From Sphingomonas sp. Leaf412 (lineage in GTDB: Bacteria > Pseudomonadota > Alphaproteobacteria > Sphingomonadales > Sphingomonadaceae), in contig NZ_LMQP01000001.1 in NCBI RefSeq assembly GCF_001425405.1, positions 761,383 through 805,503 of the forward strand: 44,121 nucleotides of DNA, given 5' to 3'. Both the position numbers and the translations under genes were made by a program. Below the pieces are notes generated by a model. That model had not been told where the DNA came from. It searched no databases and was given only the letters and a program-made list of their open reading frames with translations. Shown here piece after piece: positions 1 through 6,724 of this stretch (the stretch's first letter is position 1; each line of letters begins with the position of its first letter).

Positions 1-17
1 AAATTAAATGTCGATCG

Positions 18-36
18 GTCCTAAGCTCCTCAGGAC
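18..36 (-). terminator. Possible weak intrinsic terminator of the halogenase operon
   Basis: Read on the minus strand, GTCCTGAG and CTTAGGAC form an 8-bp stem (one G-U pair) around a 3-base loop, starting 14 bases after the stop codon at 51-53. The following bases are T-rich only in patches (ATTTAATTT at the window edge), so termination here is plausible but weak. Confidence 0.35.
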
Positions 37-50
37 GAACGGAGGAGACG

Positions 51-722
51 TTATCGCGCGGAAAGGAACGCGGTGACGGTCAGGCGGCCGGTCGCGGGAT
101 CGGGGGGCAGCGTGTCGGGTCGCGTGATCGCGCCCGAGTGCAGCATCGCGCTGCGGTAGATTACCGCGCGGTTGTAGCGCGCCTCCACCAAGGCGGTGCG
201 CGCGAACAGCGGCGTGTCGTCGTGGACGTAGCCGTGCGGCGGATCGGTCGCGATCTCGCGGTTCAGCGCGGCGTGATAGCCGGGGGCGCGGGCGGCATCG
301 ATCGTTTCGTATCCGGTCGCGCGGTGGCGGAAGAAGGCGGTGCCGTCGCCGCCGCCGGGCGACAGGTAATGGACCAACGCGATCCGCCCCGGCGCCACCG
401 CGTCGACATGCGGCAACCGCTGCGGCACGGTCAGCCGATCAGGCGGCGTCGTCACGATCGAGAAGCTGGCGTCGATCACATCCACGGCGGCGCGCACCCC
501 GAACGCGTCGCGCAGGATCAGGGCGACGACGCCGCGCACCTGCGTCAGGTAATCGTCGGGCAGGGCCGCGCGAATGCCCGGATAATGGTGGTGCGCGGGA
601 CCGAAAGGGGTCGCGATCGCGGCGGCGCGCAGGGCGTCGGGATCGGGGTGGAAGCCGTCGACCACCACGACGGGCTGCGCCTCCTCCCCGATGATGCGCG
701 CGACGATGTCGGGCGCGGTCAC
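51..722 (-). CDS. DUF6445-like protein with a 2-oxoglutarate/Fe(II) oxygenase-like HxD...H...R pattern
   Basis: A 223-residue cytoplasmic protein that I place, from memory of the family, in the DUF6445 group often found beside tryptophan-halogenase-family genes in sphingomonads. Its GTG start (720-722) overlaps the halogenase stop in a GTGA, so the two are translationally coupled. No signal peptide or membrane segment is seen. The sequence shows His105-x-Asp107 in LPHVDAV, a strand-rich stretch YLSPGGGDGTAFF (119-131), His195 in AMLHSG and Arg213 in GRLTVTAFL. Their order and spacing resemble the iron-binding triad and 2-oxoglutarate-binding Arg of prolyl-4-hydroxylase-like oxygenases. The family name is fairly secure; the oxygenase idea is my inference from the motif and is unproven. 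Confidence 0.75.
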   Translation of the reverse strand: MTAPDIVARIIGEEAQPVVVVDGFHPDPDALRAAAIATPFGPAHHHYPGIRAALPDDYLTQVRGVVALILRDAFGVRAAVDVIDASFSIVTTPPDRLTVPQRLPHVDAVAPGRIALVHYLSPGGGDGTAFFRHRATGYETIDAARAPGYHAALNREIATDPPHGYVHDDTPLFARTALVEARYNRAVIYRSAMLHSGAITRPDTLPPDPATGRLTVTAFLSAR

Positions 723-2227
723 ACCGGGTGTCCCAGGATCGCGGCGAGCGCGTCGTCGTGGCGGGGCAGCGTCGGCGCGGCGCGGGCGATCACGTCCGCC
801 ACCTGCCGCACCTGCGCGATGTTCGTCGCGGGGTCGAGCGCGTCGGCCAGCGGATTGTAATCCGTCGCCTCGATCCCCTGACCGTTCAGGACCGCAAGCC
901 AGCTCGCCTCCCGGAACAGGTCGTCCGCGTCGAGGATGATGCGGCCCGAGCGGCGATACTGCGCCTCGCGCGCCAGCAGCGTGTCGGGCAGCGGCATCGC
1001 GCGGCATTCGCGCCATAGCGGATCGTCGTGCCCCTGCGTCGCGTGATAGTGGAGGATCAGGAAATCCTTGATCCCGTCCATGTCCGCGGAGAACAGCGCG
1101 TTGAACCGCGCCGCCAGCGCCGGGTCCATGTCCGCGTCGGGAAACAGCGTCAGCAGCTTCGCGATGCCCGACTGGATCAGGTGGATCGAGGTCGATTCCA
1201 GCGGTTCGAGGAAGCCCGACGACAGGCCGATCGCCACGACGTTGCCCACCCACGGCGCGCGGCGCGTGCCCGCGGTGAAGCGCAGGTGCCGCGGTTCGGC
1301 CAGCGCCGCCCCGTCGAGGTTCGCCAGCAGCGTCGCCGCGGCCTCGTCGTCCGAGCAATGACGGCTGCAATAGACGTAGCCGTTGCCGGTGCGGTGCTGG
1401 AGCGGAATGCGCCATTGCCAGCCCGCGGAGCGGACGGTGGAGCGGGTATAGGGCGTCGTTTCCCCCACCCGCGCGCTGGGCACCGCGACCGCGCGGTCGC
1501 ACGGCAGCCAGTGCGACCAATCCTCGAACCGCGATCCCATCGCCCCGCCGATCAGCAGCGCGCGGAAACCGGAGCAATCGACGAACAGGTCGCCCTCCAG
1601 CCGCTCGCCGCGCTCCGTCACCAGCGCGGTGACGCGGCCGTCGTCGCCGCGTTCGACGTCGCGCAGCTTCCCCTCCACGCGGGTCACGCCGCGCTCCTCG
1701 GCCCGGGTGCGCAGGTGGCGGGCGTACAGGCCGGCATCGAAATGATAGGCGTAGCCCAGGGTGGACAGGATCGACCGCGCCTCCCCCTGCGGCTTCGCGA
1801 AGCGGTTCTCCGCCGCCAGCCGCGTGGCGAGCGACAGGTCGGACAGCGGCAGGTCCAGCCCGTCGGCGCGCGCCTTCAGCCAGCGGTGGTGGAAGGCGAC
1901 GCCGGGAAGGGTCGCGCCATACCGGCCGAAGGGGTGGAAGTAGCGATGCCCCGGGCGGCGCCAGCCGACGAATTCGATCCCCAGCTTGAACGTCGCCTTC
2001 GTCGCGCGCAGGAAGTCGGCCTCGTCCAGCCCGACCAGTTCGTTGAACCAGTGGATCGTCGGAATCGTGGCCTCGCCGACGCCGACGGTGCCGATCTCCT
2101 CCGATTCCAGCAAAGTGATCGACGGCGTCCGCCCGAAACTGGCCGACAGTGCCGCCGCGGTCATCCATCCCGCGGTCCCGCCGCCCAGGATCACGATACG
2201 GCGGATGCGTCCGGTGGATTCGTTCAA
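719..2227 (-). CDS. Tryptophan-halogenase-family flavoprotein (flavin-dependent halogenase)
   Basis: A 502-residue FAD enzyme of the tryptophan halogenase family, which uses reduced flavin, O2 and halide to halogenate aromatic substrates. The N-terminal GGGTAG (15-20) is the FAD Rossmann loop, the Lys of ATFKLGI (residue 81) fits the catalytic lysine position, WQWRIP (270-275) is the WxWxIP halogenase signature, and GFLEPLEST (338-346) carries the conserved glutamates. I chose the TTG start at 2225-2227 because GGAGGA lies six bases upstream; an in-frame ATG at 2275 would add 16 residues but has no good ribosome site. Length fits the family. The substrate cannot be read from sequence; many environmental members have no known substrate. 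It is the first gene of a pair with the DUF6445-like gene. Confidence 0.88.
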   Translation of the reverse strand: MNESTGRIRRIVILGGGTAGWMTAAALSASFGRTPSITLLESEEIGTVGVGEATIPTIHWFNELVGLDEADFLRATKATFKLGIEFVGWRRPGHRYFHPFGRYGATLPGVAFHHRWLKARADGLDLPLSDLSLATRLAAENRFAKPQGEARSILSTLGYAYHFDAGLYARHLRTRAEERGVTRVEGKLRDVERGDDGRVTALVTERGERLEGDLFVDCSGFRALLIGGAMGSRFEDWSHWLPCDRAVAVPSARVGETTPYTRSTVRSAGWQWRIPLQHRTGNGYVYCSRHCSDDEAAATLLANLDGAALAEPRHLRFTAGTRRAPWVGNVVAIGLSSGFLEPLESTSIHLIQSGIAKLLTLFPDADMDPALAARFNALFSADMDGIKDFLILHYHATQGHDDPLWRECRAMPLPDTLLAREAQYRRSGRIILDADDLFREASWLAVLNGQGIEATDYNPLADALDPATNIAQVRQVADVIARAAPTLPRHDDALAAILGHPV

Positions 2228-2627
2228 CCTTCTTCCTCCCGTGCCGCCGGGACGTACCATAGGGTGGAGCGACATTCAGTCGGAATGTTCGTCCACGCAA
2301 ACCCGCGCCGGTGGCGGTCGGCAGGCGGGACCGGGGCGCGGAAGTTGACGAAGTTGACACCACGTCGGGGGTGCAATCCCTCCCCATGGGGGCGCCGGAT
2401 CGGGCGCGACGATGCGAGCGGACATCACGATGGCAAAGAGCGTGGACGGACCATAGCCGGTTGCGGCGATGTAGGACAGCGATGCGTGACCGTCCGATGC
2501 CACGCGACGGTCGTCCGCGCGTCGTTCGCGGCGCAGGAAACGCATGCCCCTGGCGCGGTTGTGCGTGATCCGGCCGTCGACCCCTCGCTTGACCCGGCAA
2601 GGCCCGCGGGCAGGCCGACCGCGTTGC
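2228..2627. other. 400-bp intergenic stretch with a tandem 9-mer
   Basis: No convincing gene. It holds the strong Shine-Dalgarno of the halogenase (2234-2239) and a perfect tandem repeat of GAAGTTGAC at 2341-2349 and 2350-2358. A GC palindrome GCCCGCGGGC near 2604-2613 follows the stop of the upstream EAL gene and might aid termination, but there is no T-run. Confidence 0.5.
2341..2358 (+). repeat. Tandem 9-bp repeat GAAGTTGAC x2
   Basis: Two identical adjacent copies of GAAGTTGAC, followed by ACC, about 115 bases upstream of the halogenase start. It could be a protein-binding site or part of a dispersed intergenic repeat; the sequence alone does not decide. Confidence 0.55.
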
Positions 2628-4901
2628 CTACGCCGCCCGGCGACTGGCGGTACCGGCGGCGAAGGCGAGGAACTCGGCGACGGGCACCGGGCGGCGGATG
2701 AAATAGCCCTGCGCATAGTCGCAGCCGCTGGCGCGGAGGAATTCCAGGTTGGCGGCATCCTCCACGCCCTCGGCCACGACCTTGAGCGACAGCGAATGCG
2801 CCAGCTGGATCGTGGAGCGGACGAGCACCGCATCCTCCTCCCGCTCATGCGCGTGCTGGACGAAGCTTCGGTCGATCTTCAGCTCGCTCAGCGGCAGTTG
2901 GCGAAGGTAGCTGAGCGTGCACTGACCGGTGCCGTAATCGTCCATCGACACCGCGATTCCCCGCGCACGATAATCGTGCAGCGCCGCGATCGCCGCCGCG
3001 GGATCGAGCATGGTGGCGGACTCGGTGACCTCGAACACCAGGGCGTCGTCGGGGACGGGCGACCGGGCGAGCAGGTCGTCGACCGCGTCGTTGAAGGAGG
3101 CGGAGGACAGCAGGCGCGCCGAGATGTTGACCGCCGCGGTCATGGCGTGGCCATCGCAGCGCCAGCGCGCGACGTCGCGCAGGACGGTGGACAGGACATG
3201 CAGCGTCAACGGTGCGATCCGGTCCGCCTGCTCGGCCAGCGGGATGAACGTGTCGGGCGGGATGAACCCGCGCGTCGGATGACGCCAGCGCACCAATGCC
3301 TCCGCACTGGTGATGCGGTTCGTCGCGAGGCACAATTTGGGCTGGTAATGGACCTCGATCGCGCCCGCGGCCAGCGCCTCGTCCAGCTCGCCCATCAGCG
3401 ACACCGACCGTTCCAGCCGTTCGCGATTGGTCGAATCATGGTGCGAGAACGTGCCGTCGCGCGCGGCCTGTTCCGCCGCCAGCGCCGCGCCCGCCAGGTC
3501 GCCGGCATCCGCCACGCCGACCACGATGGCCACGTCGACCTTGCGCCCCGCGACCTCCACCGGTTCCAGCAGCACCGCCCGCAACGCCGCCAGCGTGTCG
3601 TCGGTCGGCTGGCTGGTGGGCAGCATCATCGCCAGGTGATGGCTGCGGACGCGATAGACCCGGCCGTCCGCGCTCGCCAGCCGCAGGCGGTCGGCGGTCC
3701 GCACGATCGCCTGCGCCAGTCCCTCCGCGCCCAGCACCGCCGACAGCGCCTCCAGATTGGTGATCTGTATCACCGCCACGACCGCCGACGCATCGGTGCC
3801 GACGTCCCGCGCGGCGAAGGCGCGGTGATTGGGCAGGCCGCTGGCCTCGTCGCACAGGCGGCCGTCGCGGAACCGGCGCGCCACGTCGCGCGCGGCGACC
3901 AGGGTGCCCAGCCCCAGCAGCATGACGATGCCCAACGCCAGCGGGAAATGGATCAGCAGCCAGTGCTGCGCCGCGACGACCGCGGCCGGCAGCGCCGCGA
4001 TCGCGACCGCGAGGCGCGCGGCGGCGACGCGGACGCGGCGCGCGCGCAGGACGGGAATCGCGGCCAGCAGCGCGAGCAGGAACGGGACGACCGCGGTGCC
4101 GCGCGACGGCACGCCCGCGATCAGCGTCTCCGCCGCCAGCGCCTGCACGACCACGCCGGGCAGGACACCGCGATAGGCGACGGCATAGCGATCGCCCATC
4201 TCGATCGCGGTCGCACCGACCAGGACGTCGCGCCCGCGCACCGCGGCGGGATCGAACCGGCCGTCCCGCGCGGCGACGAAGCCGAGCCGCGGGATCGACG
4301 CCGGATCGATGCCCAGGTCGATCGGGAAGGACGCGTCCACCGTGCCCCGCCGCGCGGCGATGAACGCGGACAGCGACGGTCGCGGGACCCCGGCGGTCAT
4401 CGTCGCCAGCGGCATGTCGCGCACCAGCCCGTCGACGTCGGGCGCGATGCTGACCGATGCCAGCGACACGTGGTCGCGGAACGCGGGCAGCGGCAGCGCG
4501 TCCAGGTGGCGGCGGTCGCTCGCGCTCGCCTGCTGGCCGAACGTCGGCAGCGTCACGCGGCCGCCGGACCGGGCCAGCGCGGCGGCGAAGATCGCATCGT
4601 CCGCCGGGTCCGAGCGGGCGGACAGGTCGACGTCGAACACGATCGTCGCGGCGCCCGCGGCGCGCAGGCGGTCGACCAGCGCGGCGTAATGGCGCCGCGG
4701 CCAGGGCCAGCGCCCGATCGACGCCGTGCTGTCGGCGTCCATCTCCACCACGACGGTGCGGCCGCCGGCCTGTTTGCCGGTCATCGCGAAGCGCAGCGGC
4801 TCGATCGCGCGCTCCACCGGACCGCCGACCGTGCCGGTCATCGCGGCGAGGCCGAGCGCCGCGACCGCCGCGACGATGATCCGCGAACTGCGTACCCGCA
4901 T
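2628..4901 (-). CDS. Membrane CHASE2-(degenerate GGDEF)-EAL protein, predicted cyclic-di-GMP phosphodiesterase
   Basis: 757 residues. An N-terminal membrane anchor (about 6-21) precedes a periplasmic CHASE2 sensor (about 40-265), three membrane helices (about 271-286, 293-312, 316-337), a GGDEF-like domain (about 345-475) and an EAL domain (about 500-745). The GGDEF signature is lost: YRVRSHHLAMML (416-427) stands where GGDEF should be, so no cyclase activity is expected. The EAL domain keeps EALVRW (534-539), NISARL (592-597), EVTES (624-628), DDYGTG (654-659), LKIDRSF, AEGVED (710-715) and the terminal AQGYF, all needed for cyclic-di-GMP hydrolysis. The ATG overlaps the stop of the upstream TpsB gene by one base (TGATG). 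Coupling to an outer-membrane secretion pore suggests periplasmic sensing adjusts cyclic-di-GMP for surface export or adhesion; that link is inference. Confidence 0.9.
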   Translation of the reverse strand: MRVRSSRIIVAAVAALGLAAMTGTVGGPVERAIEPLRFAMTGKQAGGRTVVVEMDADSTASIGRWPWPRRHYAALVDRLRAAGAATIVFDVDLSARSDPADDAIFAAALARSGGRVTLPTFGQQASASDRRHLDALPLPAFRDHVSLASVSIAPDVDGLVRDMPLATMTAGVPRPSLSAFIAARRGTVDASFPIDLGIDPASIPRLGFVAARDGRFDPAAVRGRDVLVGATAIEMGDRYAVAYRGVLPGVVVQALAAETLIAGVPSRGTAVVPFLLALLAAIPVLRARRVRVAAARLAVAIAALPAAVVAAQHWLLIHFPLALGIVMLLGLGTLVAARDVARRFRDGRLCDEASGLPNHRAFAARDVGTDASAVVAVIQITNLEALSAVLGAEGLAQAIVRTADRLRLASADGRVYRVRSHHLAMMLPTSQPTDDTLAALRAVLLEPVEVAGRKVDVAIVVGVADAGDLAGAALAAEQAARDGTFSHHDSTNRERLERSVSLMGELDEALAAGAIEVHYQPKLCLATNRITSAEALVRWRHPTRGFIPPDTFIPLAEQADRIAPLTLHVLSTVLRDVARWRCDGHAMTAAVNISARLLSSASFNDAVDDLLARSPVPDDALVFEVTESATMLDPAAAIAALHDYRARGIAVSMDDYGTGQCTLSYLRQLPLSELKIDRSFVQHAHEREEDAVLVRSTIQLAHSLSLKVVAEGVEDAANLEFLRASGCDYAQGYFIRRPVPVAEFLAFAAGTASRRAA

Positions 4902-6547
4902 CAGAATGCCCGCGACAGGCGCACGGAAATGCGCGGGCGGCGATCCCCGGTGTCGAACCGGTCCGCGTTCAGCGGCAGCGCGATCTCCGCCAGCCAGTCG
5001 AGGCGGCCGGTGCCGATGCGCGCGCCCGCGCCGGTCGACGCGATCGTCCCGCCCCCGATCCCGTCGCGCAGATTGCCGACCGTGCCGCCGTCGACGAAGC
5101 CGTACACCTGCGACCGATCGACCACGCTGTTCGCGATCCGCCCGACATCGGCGCGCAGCTCGACCGAGCCCAGCACGCCGCGGTCGCCGGTGCGTTCGGC
5201 ATAGTCGTAGGCGCGGCCGAAGCCCGGGCCGCCCGCGCCGATCTCCGCCGCCGCCAGCAGCGGGCGCGAGGCGAGTTGCCCGGCGCCCGCGACGACGACG
5301 CTGAACGGTCCGCCCAGCGCCACCGTCCAGTCGGCGGCGAGGGCCCATGTCACGAACCGCGCGTCGCCGTCGCTGCGCGAGGCGGTCGGCGACCCTTCGC
5401 GCGTCGCGCCCGCAAGCGGCAGGCCGATCGTCGCGACCATCTCGCCGCGCAGCGTTCCCCCGGCGACGTCGGCCGCGTTCCCCGTCAGCGTCGCCGCCAG
5501 CGTCGTCAGCCGGTCGCGCCGCAGGCGTTGCCCGGACACGTCCTGCTGGGACCCCAGCGTGCGCAGCTCGGCGCCCGCCCACAGGCTGCGCGTGCGCCGC
5601 CGCAGCAGCGGATGCTGGATGCCGACCGCGGCGTCCGCGCTGCGCCCGACGACGCGCAGCGGCGCGAGCGCCCCGCCGGGCCGCGACCGGGCGACCGAAC
5701 CCGACAGGGTCGCCACCGTTCCGGCGGCGTCGACCGGCGCGGCGTAGCGCGCGCGCAGGAAGGCGAATTCGGACAGCTGCAACGGCGTCTGCGACACGAT
5801 CGTGGCGAGTTCGTCGCCCGCCGCCGCCACGCCGCGCACGCTGGCCAGGATGGTGGAGCGCACCGGCCCGACCTCGTCGCTGCCGCGATTGTCGACCTGG
5901 ACGAAGGCGGCGGCGCGGTCGTCCTCGATCGTGACCAGCAGGATGCCGAACCCGTCCTGCCGCACGAAGCGATTGGATACCACCCGCACGCCGGGCAGGT
6001 CGCCGACCAGCAGCAGCGCGCGTTCGATCGATCCCTGCCGTATCGGCGCGCCCGTCGCGAGCGCGCGGCCCAGGATCCGGTCCGCCGCCGCGTTGCGCGC
6101 GCCGACGACGCGCACCGCGTCGATGCGGCCCAGGTCGAGCGTCACGCGCAGGATGCCGCCGGCGAGCGACTGCGGCTCCACCGCGGCGGTCGCGAACGGA
6201 TAGCCGCGGCGTCGCGCCACGTCCGCGACCGCGCCCGCCAGCCGCGACAGATCGTCGCGGGTCAGCGGCTGGCCGATGACGGGGGCGATGGCATCGGCGA
6301 AGACCGCCGCGCCCAGCCGGTCCTGCCCCACGACGGTGATCGCGCGCACCACGCCCGTGACGGGCGCGGACGCGGCGGCAGCGGGCGGCGCGATCGTCAC
6401 GCGCACGGCGCCGTCGTCCGACGGAACGACGGGTTGCGGCAGCGCGCGTTCCACCACCGTCGGATCGGCGCGGTCCAGCGGCACCTGCGCGGCCACCGTC
6501 CCCGTCTGCATCGCGGCCACTACCGCCCATGCCATCGAACGCGCCAT
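4901..6547 (-). CDS. ShlB/FhaC/HecB-family two-partner secretion outer-membrane transporter (TpsB)
   Basis: 548 residues with an N-terminal signal peptide (cleavage probably after AAMQTGTVAA). A POTRA-type region follows (about 68-215: VVGQDRLGAAVFADAI..., then RRRGYPFATAAVEPQSLAGGILRV and the GDLPGVRV element). The rest is a beta-rich C-terminal barrel ending in Phe (RISVRLSRAF), as expected for an Omp85-superfamily protein inserted by BAM. TpsB proteins export a cognate TpsA adhesin or haemolysin. No TpsA with a haemagglutinin-type N-terminal domain is in the window, so the cargo is unknown. The gene is first in an operon with the EAL protein and divergent from the FecR-domain gene. AGGACAGGTA precedes the ATG. 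Confidence 0.88.
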   Translation of the reverse strand: MARSMAWAVVAAMQTGTVAAQVPLDRADPTVVERALPQPVVPSDDGAVRVTIAPPAAAASAPVTGVVRAITVVGQDRLGAAVFADAIAPVIGQPLTRDDLSRLAGAVADVARRRGYPFATAAVEPQSLAGGILRVTLDLGRIDAVRVVGARNAAADRILGRALATGAPIRQGSIERALLLVGDLPGVRVVSNRFVRQDGFGILLVTIEDDRAAAFVQVDNRGSDEVGPVRSTILASVRGVAAAGDELATIVSQTPLQLSEFAFLRARYAAPVDAAGTVATLSGSVARSRPGGALAPLRVVGRSADAAVGIQHPLLRRRTRSLWAGAELRTLGSQQDVSGQRLRRDRLTTLAATLTGNAADVAGGTLRGEMVATIGLPLAGATREGSPTASRSDGDARFVTWALAADWTVALGGPFSVVVAGAGQLASRPLLAAAEIGAGGPGFGRAYDYAERTGDRGVLGSVELRADVGRIANSVVDRSQVYGFVDGGTVGNLRDGIGGGTIASTGAGARIGTGRLDWLAEIALPLNADRFDTGDRRPRISVRLSRAF

Positions 6548-6724
6548 TACCTGTCCTGCCCGGTGAAATCCCGCGGCCGGCCTAGTCGGCCAATGCTTTG
6601 CATTTGGTTAGGAGGACGCCTTCGCGGTTAACCGATTTTCATCACGTCGCGCAACGCGATCGCAACGCCCCTGCGTCACCTCTCTGCGCTCGGAACGGCC
6701 GTTGCCGGGCCGTGGGAGATTACG
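6548..6724. promoter_or_regulatory. Divergent promoter region between tpsB-like and FecR-domain genes
   Basis: 177 bases between two start codons facing away from each other, so it should hold both promoters. It contains the 10-bp palindrome CGGTTAACCG at 6625-6634 in an otherwise GC-rich stretch. A clear ribosome site (GGGAG, six bases before the ATG at 6725) serves the plus-strand gene. No promoter hexamers are clear enough to call. Confidence 0.5.

Noticed and set aside
2544..5204. 886-residue plus-strand ORF opposite the EAL gene
   Set aside because: Arg/Gln/His-rich translation typical of antisense GC-rich DNA; the EAL gene is unambiguous.
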